From an uncultured bacterium (lineage in GTDB: Bacteria; Cyanobacteriota; Vampirovibrionia; Gastranaerophilales; Gastranaerophilaceae), in NCBI GenBank assembly GCA_949288685.1, contig CASELB010000134.1, positions 1-7,486 on the forward strand: a stretch of DNA of 7,486 nucleotides, read 5' to 3'. The translations under genes were made by a program, and so were the position numbers. A model generated the notes under the pieces. The model was given only the letters and a program-made list of their open reading frames with translations. It was not told the DNA's origin and searched no databases. The stretch's first letter is position 1, and the number at the start of each line of letters is the position of its first letter. Shown here in pieces: positions 1 through 6,857 of the stretch.

Positions 1-665
1 CATATTACTGTTTTAGCAAGAAACACTTTCGCGTAATTACATCTTAAACGGCTTGCAAAAGGCAGCATAACCAGGTTAGCGGCAAACAGACCATAGATTG
101 TTGCAACGAATGCAACAGCAATACCCGCCCCGAGTTTTGACGGGTCGGAAAGGTTTTGCATAACCTGAATAAGACCGAGTACCGCACCGATAATACCAAG
201 TGTCGGGGAGTATCCGCCAAATGATTCAAAAACTTTTGCGGAGGTTCCGATTTTATTTTCTAACTGCTCTATCTGGTTCTCCATAATTTCACGTACAAGT
301 GTCGGGTCTGTTCCGTCGGCTACAGCTTCCAGTCCAAGTGTTAAAAGTGGGTCAGATGCTAATGCCGCTTCTTTTTCCAGTGCAATAATCCCTTCTTTTC
401 TTGCTTTTGTTGCAAATCTTCCGATTTCCGCAATAATTGCAGGCAGGTCAACAACCGGCGGAATAAATATATCTTTAATGGACATTATTGCGTCTTTTAA
501 AACAGGAATCGGAAAACTTAAGAATACAGCTCCCGAAGTACCGCCTATAACGATAAATGCTGCAGTAATCTGAATAAGCTGTCCTATATTACCGCCTTCC
601 ATAGCCTGCCCCACAAGAATGAAGCCAAGCCCCATGAATAAGCCTATTATTGCAAAAATATCCAT
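1..665 (-). CDS. motA: Flagellar motor stator protein MotA/PomA family (C-terminus cut by window edge)
   Basis: MotA forms, with MotB, the membrane ion channel that powers flagellar rotation by pushing on the rotor protein FliG. I translated 221 codons from the ATG at 665-663; the frame is open to the left edge, so the last few tens of residues of a roughly 255-residue family are missing. Four hydrophobic segments are visible (about residues 3-21, 31-51, 154-172 and 180-202). The TM3 motif GGYSPTLGIIGAVLGL (150-165) and the TM4 stretch SDPSKLGAGIAVAFVAT (173-189) are typical of the family. The cytoplasmic loop has KARKEGIIALEKE (87-99); R89 and E97 align with the charged FliG-contacting residues of MotA (R90/E98). 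Prolines 154 and 202 match the two conserved functional prolines. The start is supported by GGAG at 671-674, five bases upstream. motB is expected next, beyond the edge. The family call is firm; H+ versus Na+ use is not settled. Confidence 0.95.
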   Translation of the reverse strand, partial: MDIFAIIGLFMGLGFILVGQAMEGGNIGQLIQITAAFIVIGGTSGAVFLSFPIPVLKDAIMSIKDIFIPPVVDLPAIIAEIGRFATKARKEGIIALEKEAALASDPLLTLGLEAVADGTDPTLVREIMENQIEQLENKIGTSAKVFESFGGYSPTLGIIGAVLGLIQVMQNLSDPSKLGAGIAVAFVATIYGLFAANLVMLPFASRLRCNYAKVFLAKTVI

Positions 666-670
666 AACTT

Positions 671-674
671 CTCC
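671..674 (-). promoter_or_regulatory. Ribosome-binding site of motA
   Basis: On the minus strand GGAG (part of GGAGAAG) lies five bases before the ATG at 665-663. It fixes the MotA start in preference to the in-frame ATG ten codons further in. Confidence 0.7.
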
Positions 675-768
675 AATATATTCTTTTTATTTCTATTTTA
701 AACGTATTTCCTTTATTTTGTATCATTTATTTGTAGTATCCCTGATGTACTTACGGTTGCTGTTTGTG

Positions 769-774
769 TATAAT
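769..774 (+). promoter_or_regulatory. Candidate -10 element for the helicase gene
   Basis: A perfect TATAAT predicts a transcript starting near 781, leaving a short leader of about 16 bases that still contains the Shine-Dalgarno sequence at 787-791. No good -35 box is present at the usual distance, so the promoter is weak, activator-dependent, or my assignment is wrong. Confidence 0.4.
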
Positions 775-786
775 AATTTTAAGAAT

Positions 787-791
787 AGGAG
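787..791 (+). promoter_or_regulatory. Ribosome-binding site of the helicase gene (decides the start)
   Basis: AGGAG sits five bases before the ATG at 797. It favours that ATG over the in-frame TTG at 764, which has no Shine-Dalgarno sequence and would begin upstream of the predicted promoter -10 box. Confidence 0.75.
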
Positions 792-796
792 TTTGT

Positions 797-3091
797 ATGT
801 ACGATTTCCCTTTTGAACTGGATGATTTTCAAAAACAGGCGTGTGATTATATTACCGGAGGTAAAAGCGTTGTTGTATGCGCCCCGACAGGGGCAGGTAA
901 AACAGTTATTGCAGAACATGCTATTCACTGTGCTTTAAAAGGAGGAAAACGGGTTTTTTATACAACTCCGTTGAAAGCACTATCTAATCAGAAGTATAGT
1001 GATTTTTCAAACAAATACGGTGCTGACAAAGTCGGACTTTTAACAGGTGATACTTCTTGTAACCGCGGCGCTCAAATCGTTGTTATGACAACAGAAGTAT
1101 TTAGAAACATGCTTTATGGTACCAATTTTGGTTCAGTAACGGATAATCTTAAAGACGTTAAATATGTAGTTCTCGACGAAGTGCACTATATGAACGATGA
1201 GCAGCGCGGTACAGTGTGGGAAGAAAGTATAATTTACTGCCCGACAAATGTTCAGTTAATAGCACTTTCTGCAACTGTTGCAAACTCTGATGAATTAACA
1301 GGCTGGATTAATACAGTACACTCAAAGACTGAACTTGTTAATACTGATTTCCGACCGGTTCCTTTAAGGTTTTATTATTTTGATTCTTCCCAGCCTGACA
1401 CTATTCTCCCGTTATTTGCACCGGGCGGCGGGCTAAATAAAAAAATTAAACCTGAGAAAAGAAGTTTTAAGCACGGCAAAATCTCACAGAGAAGTGTAGT
1501 TAAAGATCTAATACGTAACCTTCATGAGCGTGATATGCTGCCGGCTATTTATTTTACATTTTCCAGAAAAAAATGTGATGAGCAGATGGAAAAATGTATT
1601 TCACTCTCACTAGTCACTCCTGCTGAGCAAAAACGCATAAAAGAAATTATTGATGAATATATAGCAGAAAATCCTTATTTGTATAAAAACAAACATATTG
1701 ATTATTTATTATCCGGTGTAGCCTCCCACCATGCCGGACTTTTGCCGGGGTGGAAAGTACTGGTTGAAAAGTTATTTCAGGAAGGTTTGATAAAAGTGGT
1801 GTTTGCGACAGAAACCCTTGCTGCGGGTATTAATATGCCGGCACGTTCTACTGTCATAAGTTCTATCAGCAAACGTACGGATTCAGGACACAGAACACTA
1901 ACGCCCAGTGAATTTTTGCAAATGTCAGGACGTGCAGGCAGACGCGGTATGGATGAAGTCGGCTATGTTACAATTGTCGGAACTCCTTTTCAATCTCCGG
2001 AAGAAGTCGCGGAACTGGTTTTAAGTGATGCAAATCCTCTTGAAAGCCGTTTTTCTCCAAGCTATTCCATGGTACTTAATCTTTTACAGCGTTTTACTGT
2101 AGATGAGGCAAAAGAGCTTATTTTAAAAAGTTTTGGATATTATTCGGCAGGTTCAAGACTTTCTCCGCTGTTTGCGCAGCAGGAATTAAATGAAGAAAAA
2201 ATTAGTGAATGTGAAGCGTTTAAATGCCCGCATAAACTTACAAATGAAAATTTACTCAGATATAACAAAGTTAGAGAAATGTATGTAGCAAACAGGCAAA
2301 CGCTAAAGACTATAAGAAAACAGGAACAAAAAAAGAAGCGTGAATTGTCATCGGAATTTTATGAATTTGAAAAACAAACAAAGAAACTTTTGCATGAAAT
2401 GCATTCTTCTCCCTGCGACCTTTGTAAAATGTTTAAAAAACATATGAAATGTGTCGAGGTTCTTGAAAGATATAAACGTAAGCAAGAAACGCTTAATAAA
2501 GAAATTGAACGTAAGCGGGATATATTCTGGAATATTTTTCTTGCCCACCGTGAAGTATTAAAAGAGTACGGGTATATAAAAGATGATTATCCTACTGATA
2601 AAGGGATTATGATTTCCCAGTTTCGTTCGGAAAATGAACTGTTTTTAGCGCAGACAATAATCCAGAATGTATATGAAGGACTTACTCCGGCAGAACTTGC
2701 AAGTGTAGTTTGTGCCATTACAACGGAAGACATAAGGAACATGGAAATCCCTTACCTTCCGCTTTCGCGTCCTGTAAAAAAAGCAATTAATAAAATAAAA
2801 GATATAAGAAGAGCTTTAGATAAAGTGCAGAAGAAATATCTTATAGAAGATGTAATGTATATTAATACATATTTTTGCGCCCCGATAGAAATGTGGGTTA
2901 ACGGTGCTGAATGGGATGATATTGTTGACCAATCAAATGTAAGCGAAGGTGATCTTGTAAGGGTTTTCAAACGTGTAATAGATGTATTAAGACAGTTTTG
3001 TACAATCCCAGGGGTGCCGGAAGATATAGTATTTACTGCACGTGAAGCTATTGACGGAATACAGCGTTCGCCAATAGATATTGATAACTAA
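797..3091 (+). CDS. Ski2-like DExH-box RNA helicase with DSHCT-like C-terminus
   Basis: A 764-residue superfamily 2 helicase, presumably an ATP-dependent RNA-unwinding enzyme acting in RNA turnover or processing in the cytoplasm. Motifs, numbered from the ATG at 797: DDFQKQA Q-motif-like start (9-15), Walker A PTGAGKT (30-36), TTPLKALSNQK motif Ia (57-67), DEVH motif II (127-130), SAT motif III (158-160), ATETLAAGIN motif V (337-346) and QMSGRAGRRG motif VI (375-384). After the two RecA-like domains comes a charged, helical, probably coiled-coil region (about 490-590) containing the pair CDLC (540-543). A C-terminal part follows with LTPAELASVV and SEGDLVRVFKRVIDVLRQF, the conserved features of the DSHCT domain of Ski2/Mtr4 proteins. 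The arrangement resembles the long Ski2-like helicases common in cyanobacteria and actinobacteria. The gene is single on its strand, and its stop codon overlaps that of the converging gene. The substrate cannot be told from the sequence. Confidence 0.95.
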   Translation: MYDFPFELDDFQKQACDYITGGKSVVVCAPTGAGKTVIAEHAIHCALKGGKRVFYTTPLKALSNQKYSDFSNKYGADKVGLLTGDTSCNRGAQIVVMTTEVFRNMLYGTNFGSVTDNLKDVKYVVLDEVHYMNDEQRGTVWEESIIYCPTNVQLIALSATVANSDELTGWINTVHSKTELVNTDFRPVPLRFYYFDSSQPDTILPLFAPGGGLNKKIKPEKRSFKHGKISQRSVVKDLIRNLHERDMLPAIYFTFSRKKCDEQMEKCISLSLVTPAEQKRIKEIIDEYIAENPYLYKNKHIDYLLSGVASHHAGLLPGWKVLVEKLFQEGLIKVVFATETLAAGINMPARSTVISSISKRTDSGHRTLTPSEFLQMSGRAGRRGMDEVGYVTIVGTPFQSPEEVAELVLSDANPLESRFSPSYSMVLNLLQRFTVDEAKELILKSFGYYSAGSRLSPLFAQQELNEEKISECEAFKCPHKLTNENLLRYNKVREMYVANRQTLKTIRKQEQKKKRELSSEFYEFEKQTKKLLHEMHSSPCDLCKMFKKHMKCVEVLERYKRKQETLNKEIERKRDIFWNIFLAHREVLKEYGYIKDDYPTDKGIMISQFRSENELFLAQTIIQNVYEGLTPAELASVVCAITTEDIRNMEIPYLPLSRPVKKAINKIKDIRRALDKVQKKYLIEDVMYINTYFCAPIEMWVNGAEWDDIVDQSNVSEGDLVRVFKRVIDVLRQFCTIPGVPEDIVFTAREAIDGIQRSPIDIDN

Positions 3092-3984
3092 TCAAGATTA
3101 TTAGTAAAACCTGTAGATATAAGTACCATATTGTACTTGTTACAAAGTTTTATTAAATCGGGAGTTGCAAAAGGAAGTATAACAACTGCAATTCTTCCCT
3201 GCGCAGCAACGTCAATATCATGAGGGGTAACATATCCGTCTACTGCCATAACAGCATCTTTTGAAGAGTCGCATGAGTAGTCAAGAGCAAGTTCCATAGC
3301 AGATGAATGAACCCCCTGAATAATTGCGTTTGTTTTAAACTCTTTAGATATAACAACTCCGTTTGATTTTACATATTTTACAATTTTCCAGGCAAAAACG
3401 GCGTCTTCAATTTGTTCGACTGTCGGTTTTGTTTTTGAGGCAACTTTAAAAGTGTCTTTTGACAGTTCTTTTTGGTTTGGTTCTTCAACAATTGTACCAA
3501 AAGGAGTTACGGTTACTTTATCCGCGGTGAAACGTTTGTATTCGGATAAAGGTGTTTTAATAATAACAAATTTAATTTCATGTAATTTCAGGTATTCTAT
3601 TGCATTCTGAGTAAAACCCGGAGCGGCAATTAAATTCCCGGAAGTGAGCATTTTAACAAAGTCTGTGTCAACTCTTTCGCTTGCGGCAATGATTGAGTTT
3701 TGAACATCAATAGGATTTGAATCAATTACTTTTGTAAGAGCTTCCGTAAGCGAAGGAGCAAGTGCAACTCCATAAATATGAGAGTTTCTGGCAGATGCTA
3801 CTGCTTTTACATCAAAGAATTCTGAAACTACAGATAATGCAAGTGTTAAACTTTTTATATCTGTATAAGATAATTCAAAATCTGCCTCATACTCTATCAT
3901 ATTTTCTGCTTTATATAATTTTGCACTTTGGTGCTCGTTTATACCTGAAGAAAGTTCTCTTATTAATTCTGGTTCTTGATTCAT
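3088..3984 (-). CDS. Stand-alone AICAR transformylase (PurH C-domain)-like protein, active site degenerate
   Basis: A 298-residue protein resembling only the C-terminal AICAR formyltransferase domain of the bifunctional purine enzyme PurH (usually about 510-530 residues); the N-terminal IMP cyclohydrolase domain is absent. Recognisable landmarks are NEHQSAKLY (16-24, family GENPHQxAxxY), ELSYTDI (37-43, family LSYNNLxD), NLIAAPGF (117-124, family EVxxAPxF), PTVEQIEDAVFAWKIVKYVKSN (187-208, family PTxxExxDLxFAWKVxKHVKSN) and a TGF near the end (family TGxRHF). Key positions have changed: the catalytic Lys-His motif KHxNPCG reads RNSHIYG (66-72), SAFGGIIA reads VQNSIIAA, and GxGAGQxSRVD is unrecognisable around 221-232. 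I infer it is not a normal transformylase; it may be a pseudoenzyme, a ligand-binding regulator or an enzyme with another substrate. It lies 12 bases behind the PBP gene and is probably co-transcribed and translationally coupled with it. The fold assignment is fairly sure; the function is unknown. Confidence 0.75.
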   Translation of the reverse strand: MNQEPELIRELSSGINEHQSAKLYKAENMIEYEADFELSYTDIKSLTLALSVVSEFFDVKAVASARNSHIYGVALAPSLTEALTKVIDSNPIDVQNSIIAASERVDTDFVKMLTSGNLIAAPGFTQNAIEYLKLHEIKFVIIKTPLSEYKRFTADKVTVTPFGTIVEEPNQKELSKDTFKVASKTKPTVEQIEDAVFAWKIVKYVKSNGVVISKEFKTNAIIQGVHSSAMELALDYSCDSSKDAVMAVDGYVTPHDIDVAAQGRIAVVILPFATPDLIKLCNKYNMVLISTGFTNNLD

Positions 3985-3990
3985 TAGTTA

Positions 3991-3998
3991 CTCCTTTT
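3991..3998 (-). promoter_or_regulatory. Ribosome-binding site of the PurH-like gene, overlapping the PBP stop codon
   Basis: On the minus strand AAAAGGAG lies six bases before the ATG at 3984-3982 and overlaps the TAA stop of the upstream penicillin-binding protein gene (3999-3997). Ribosomes ending on the PBP message therefore cover the start signal of the next gene, which suggests translational coupling. Confidence 0.8.
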
Positions 3999-6204
3999 AG
4001 TCATTTTGCCTGTCAGTCTCTTGTGCCGGATTATTTGTAGTGCTATTTTCTGTGGAATGACTGCTTTCTACACCCGGTGCGGTTAATGTAATGGTGTTAT
4101 TTTGTCTGACAGGAACCGGTGCTGCTTCCGCAGGCTTTGGTTCAGGTGGCTGCGGCGCTTGTGCTTTAGGCGGTTCGGTTATGATGTTTCGTTTTATCCC
4201 CGGTAATGATATGTTTATTTTAGGAACATCCATTTTGGGTAAATCTAATTGCGGAGCATCCAGTTTGCCTGCTTCTTCTTTCTTTTCAAACGCTTTTTTA
4301 GCGTCGTTCGGTGCAATTATTTTTACGGAGCCGGCTTTAAACGCTTCAAGAGTGACAGGCGGGTAATCAAAATCGTGATTTCCGTAAGCCTCGGTTGCTG
4401 TAATCATAATATCTTTCCATATTAATGCAGGTACGGTTCCTCCTGTTAGTGATCCGCGGGAGTTATCGTCGTTCCCTACCCAAACGCCGCATACAATATC
4501 CGGAGTGTAGCCCATAAAGTAAGCATCTTTATAATTGTCAGTTGTTCCGGTTTTTCCTGCTGCGGGTTTTCCTATATTTGCGGCTGTTCCTGTACCGAAT
4601 TGGATTACTGTTTTTAGCATTGCAGTCATTGTTGAAACTGTATCATAATCAAGTACTTTTACTGACTTAGCGCGAGGAGCTTCGTATATGACTTTGCCCA
4701 GTGAAGTTTCAATCTTTTCAATAGCGTAAGGCTCAACTTTATACCCGCCGTTAGCGAAAATTCCGTATGCACGTGTCATTTCAAATAATTTAACACTGTG
4801 AGACCCGAGGGCTATTGTATAATCATAAGGCATCGGGGTTGTAATACCCATCATTCTTGATAGTTGAATTACGTTCTTGACGCCTACAATATCCATCATT
4901 CTAGCTGCACATACATTTGATGAAATCATTAATGCAGTGTAAATAGGAATAGAGCCTCTGTATTTATTTCCGTAGTTACGCGGAATCCAGTTTCCAACCT
5001 TGAACGGTAAATCATCTAACCTGTCATTTGGACCGTACCCCTTTTCAATGCCTGCCGCATAAATGAACGGTTTAAACGCGGAACCGCATGGGCGCATAGA
5101 TTGTGTTACGCGGTCATATTGAGATTTTGTGTAATCTTTTCCGCCGGCGTATGCTAAAATCCTTCCGTCTCTTGGCGAGAATACAAATGCTGCTGCCTGA
5201 TTTTTGTCGGATTTTAAACCCCAGGCGTTCATGTTTTTCAGGATAGCTTCGTTTGTTTTTATTTGTGTTTTGTAATCAAGAGTTGTTGTAATTTTATACC
5301 CGCCTGTTGAAATGTCTTCTTCCGTAAAACCGAGTTTTTCAAGCTCTTTCATCACATAATCGCAAAAATACGGTGCTTTATTTAAAGCGTATAGTGAAGG
5401 AATTGTTGATAAAGTTACCGGTGCTTCTTTTGCATTTTTATAGGTATCTTTATCAATGTATTTCATTTTATACATTCTGCCTAAGACTTGATTGCGTCTT
5501 TGTTTTGCAAGTTCTGCATCATTAAACGGTGAATATACGGAAGGCGCCTGCGGCAGCCCTGCAATCAATGCCATTTCCGGCAGCGTTAATTGGTTTAATT
5601 CTTTGTTAAAATAAATCTTTGCAGCGGCTTCTACTCCGTAAGCACCTGAACCGAGATAAACATTATTCAGATATAGTTCCAGAATTTTATTTTTATCAAT
5701 GGTTTTTTCTATTTGCGCGGCAATTTTAATTTCTTTAATTTTTCTTGTTAAAGTGCGTTCATTACTTAAGAACAGCATTCTGGAAAGCTGCTGCGTTATT
5801 GTGCTTGCTCCCTGTACAACTTTGCCTGCAAGAATGTTTGCAATAATTGAACGGGAAAGTCCTAATAAATCATATCCGTGGTGAGAATAAAAATGCTTGT
5901 CTTCTGTTGCAATAAGCGCCTGTATCAACGGCTTTGGAATTTCATTTAGTGATGTTTCGGATGAAGAAAAAGCAGTAAATGTTTTTATTACAACTCCGTC
6001 GTCCGAATAGATTTGTGTAACCATATTTGGGGTAAGACTTTCCAGCTTGCTAATCGGCGGTAAAGTCATTAAATAAACCTTGAGTACAATTAAACCTGCA
6101 AGTACTATTGATATAAAAACAACGATTAGTTTTGTTATAAGTGATAATATCGGATTTGGCGTATTTTTCCTTCTGCCTTTTTTATTACGTGGAATTTTAT
6201 ACAT
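3997..6204 (-). CDS. Class A penicillin-binding protein (PBP1A type: glycosyltransferase/transpeptidase)
   Basis: A 735-residue bifunctional enzyme that polymerises lipid II into glycan strands and cross-links the peptides at the outer face of the cytoplasmic membrane. It has a basic cytoplasmic N-terminus (1-17) and one membrane anchor (about 20-46). The glycosyltransferase GT51 domain (about 60-235) shows EDKHFYSHHG (101-110, catalytic E101), GASTITQQL (132-140) and KILELYLNNVYLG (173-185, second catalytic E176). The transpeptidase domain (about 335-605) has SAFK (375-378, acylated serine S375), SSN (428-430) and KTG (551-553). The tail of about 100 residues is rich in Pro, Ala and Lys with short PKxDxPKI-like repeats, and is probably disordered in the periplasm. 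The start is supported by GGGG at 6211-6214, six bases upstream. It is the first gene of a likely two-gene operon with the PurH-like gene. Length and motifs are those of a complete, active enzyme; mrcA/ponA naming would depend on the lineage. Confidence 0.97.
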   Translation of the reverse strand: MYKIPRNKKGRRKNTPNPILSLITKLIVVFISIVLAGLIVLKVYLMTLPPISKLESLTPNMVTQIYSDDGVVIKTFTAFSSSETSLNEIPKPLIQALIATEDKHFYSHHGYDLLGLSRSIIANILAGKVVQGASTITQQLSRMLFLSNERTLTRKIKEIKIAAQIEKTIDKNKILELYLNNVYLGSGAYGVEAAAKIYFNKELNQLTLPEMALIAGLPQAPSVYSPFNDAELAKQRRNQVLGRMYKMKYIDKDTYKNAKEAPVTLSTIPSLYALNKAPYFCDYVMKELEKLGFTEEDISTGGYKITTTLDYKTQIKTNEAILKNMNAWGLKSDKNQAAAFVFSPRDGRILAYAGGKDYTKSQYDRVTQSMRPCGSAFKPFIYAAGIEKGYGPNDRLDDLPFKVGNWIPRNYGNKYRGSIPIYTALMISSNVCAARMMDIVGVKNVIQLSRMMGITTPMPYDYTIALGSHSVKLFEMTRAYGIFANGGYKVEPYAIEKIETSLGKVIYEAPRAKSVKVLDYDTVSTMTAMLKTVIQFGTGTAANIGKPAAGKTGTTDNYKDAYFMGYTPDIVCGVWVGNDDNSRGSLTGGTVPALIWKDIMITATEAYGNHDFDYPPVTLEAFKAGSVKIIAPNDAKKAFEKKEEAGKLDAPQLDLPKMDVPKINISLPGIKRNIITEPPKAQAPQPPEPKPAEAAPVPVRQNNTITLTAPGVESSHSTENSTTNNPAQETDRQND

Positions 6205-6230
6205 AAATATCCCCTGTGTATTTATTTATA

Positions 6231-6239
6231 TGTTATTAT
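6231..6239 (+). promoter_or_regulatory. Candidate extended -10 promoter for the YkgJ-family gene
   Basis: TGT followed by TATTAT on the plus strand gives an extended -10 element. The predicted transcript start is near 6246, upstream of the Shine-Dalgarno AGGAAG at 6261-6266. It overlaps the candidate minus-strand promoter by two bases, so the two divergent promoters may compete for polymerase. Confidence 0.35.
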
Positions 6240-6246
6240 TTTACCA
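6238..6246 (-). promoter_or_regulatory. Candidate extended -10 promoter for the PBP operon
   Basis: Read on the minus strand the bases are TGG followed by TAAAAT, an extended -10 form. It would start transcription near 6231, upstream of the PBP ribosome-binding site at 6214-6211. No clear -35 box is seen, as is often the case with extended -10 promoters. Confidence 0.35.
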
Positions 6247-6260
6247 GATAAAAAAAAAGT

Positions 6261-6266
6261 AGGAAG
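6261..6266 (+). promoter_or_regulatory. Ribosome-binding site of the YkgJ-family gene
   Basis: AGGAAG lies six bases before the ATG at 6273 and supports that start. Confidence 0.65.
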
Positions 6267-6272
6267 TATTTA

Positions 6273-6665
6273 ATGATTCGGGATTTATTATTTTCTGTTA
6301 AAAATGAAATTCTTTCGTATTTTGTTCCTGAGAGAATTAAATATAAGGTTACTGGAGAATGTAAAAAGTGCGGTAAATGCTGCAGATACATGTATAGTGT
6401 TGATAAGTATTCACCTACTGATTTTAAAATAATGCAATTTTTGTTCCCTGCTTATAAAAGGTTTTATATAAGAGGAAGAGACGACAGCGGCAATCTGGTA
6501 TTTGCTTGTAAATATGTAACAGACGAGGGCTTGTGCAGCGTGTATAATAATCGATTAAGAATGTGTAAGAATTATCCTGCAAAATCCGTCCGGTTTTACG
6601 GTGCTTTGCATGAAGGCTGCGGGTATAAGATAGAAAAGCCTGATTTTAAATCTTATTTAAAGTAA
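6273..6665 (+). CDS. YkgJ-family cysteine cluster protein
   Basis: A 130-residue soluble protein with the cysteine pattern of the YkgJ/CxxCxxCC family, thought to bind zinc or an iron-sulfur cluster; its biochemical role is not established. Eight cysteines are present: CKKCGKCC (C30, C33, C36, C37), C79 in FACKY, C88 in GLCSVY, C98 in RMCKNYP and C116 in EGCGY. The signatures GLCSVYNNRLRMCKNYP (86-102) and the final GCGY are diagnostic. The N-terminus (1-28) is amphipathic and carries no signal peptide or membrane segment. The gene is divergent from the PBP operon across 68 bp and is followed by a 208-bp gap, so it is probably transcribed alone. No hairpin terminator is seen directly after the stop. 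The family call is sure; no specific function can be given. Confidence 0.9.
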   Translation: MIRDLLFSVKNEILSYFVPERIKYKVTGECKKCGKCCRYMYSVDKYSPTDFKIMQFLFPAYKRFYIRGRDDSGNLVFACKYVTDEGLCSVYNNRLRMCKNYPAKSVRFYGALHEGCGYKIEKPDFKSYLK

Positions 6666-6823
6666 TTTGTTTTATTTGTTTAGAAATTTTTAGAGGGTAC
6701 CGCCTTACTCTTTGTAGTTCCGAGGGGATAAATAATTGTTGCAGTACTGTAGCACCTTGCGGTCCCCTGTCACCATGAAGGGGTAAATAATTGTTTCGGG
6801 GTCTTATAAATAAAATATAAATT
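6666..6823. other. Intergenic region, no gene seen
   Basis: Between the YkgJ-family stop and the palindromic promoter there is no credible coding frame: the minus-strand frame 6646-6852 spans the repeat and palindrome and has no family features. The region holds a tandem pair of near-identical 17/18-bp strings and several short complementary segments (ACCGC 6699-6703 with GCGGT 6759-6763; CCCCT 6764-6768 with AGGGG 6723-6727 or 6779-6783) that could fold into an RNA or DNA structure. It also contains the palindrome CAGTACTG (6742-6749). It is richer in G runs than the flanking AT-rich DNA. I do not recognise it as a known RNA or insertion-sequence end. Confidence 0.5.
6723..6795 (+). repeat. 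Pair of direct repeats, AGGGG(A)TAAATAATTGTT
   Basis: Copy 1 is at 6723-6740 (18 bases, with an extra A after the G run). Copy 2 is at 6779-6795 (17 bases, without it). Apart from that base they are identical. They start 56 bp apart. They may be protein-binding sites, part of a dispersed intergenic repeat, or duplicated structural-RNA elements; the sequence alone does not decide. Confidence 0.7.
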
Positions 6824-6857
6824 CCTATTTGATTTTGTATTGACAAAATCAAATAGG
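6824..6857. repeat. Perfect 15-bp inverted repeat with 4-base loop; probable operator
   Basis: The left arm CCTATTTGATTTTGT (6824-6838) and the right arm ACAAAATCAAATAGG (6843-6857) are exact reverse complements around ATTG (6839-6842). The right arm and loop contain the -35 box TTGACA (6840-6845) of the downstream promoter, so a protein bound here would block RNA polymerase. It is not followed by a T run on the plus strand, which argues against a terminator for the YkgJ-family gene. The gene just downstream encodes a putative ribbon-helix-helix protein, making autoregulation the simplest reading. Confidence 0.8.

Larger units (their letters stand above)
666..796. other. Divergent intergenic region between motA and the helicase gene
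   Basis: This AT-rich spacer of 131 bp must hold the promoters of both divergent genes. On the plus strand a TATAAT hexamer is visible at 769-774. On the minus strand several AT-rich -10-like strings exist but none has a convincing -35 partner. I saw no sigma-28 (FliA)-type flagellar promoter in front of motA, no hairpin terminator and no small gene. The open frame 619-816 that crosses this region overlaps the coding part of motA and has no family features. Confidence 0.5.

Noticed and set aside
764..796. Upstream TTG start for the helicase, adding 11 residues
   Set aside because: No Shine-Dalgarno sequence, it overlaps the predicted -10 box, and the added residues are not family-like. The ATG at 797 has AGGAG five bases upstream.
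4091..4366. Plus-strand 91-codon frame opposite the PBP tail, Gly/Ala-rich
   Set aside because: It is the complement of the Pro/Lys/Ala-rich PBP tail codons; its composition explains the open frame.
6646..6852. Minus-strand 68-codon frame over the intergenic repeat region
   Set aside because: It spans the direct repeats and half of the palindrome, has no recognisable domain, and overlaps the end of the YkgJ-family gene.
6824..6857. Inverted repeat read as an intrinsic terminator for the YkgJ-family gene
   Set aside because: The stem is AT-rich, there is no T run after it on the plus strand, it lies about 160 bp past the stop codon, and a consensus -35 box is inside it. An operator fits better, though a dual role cannot be excluded.
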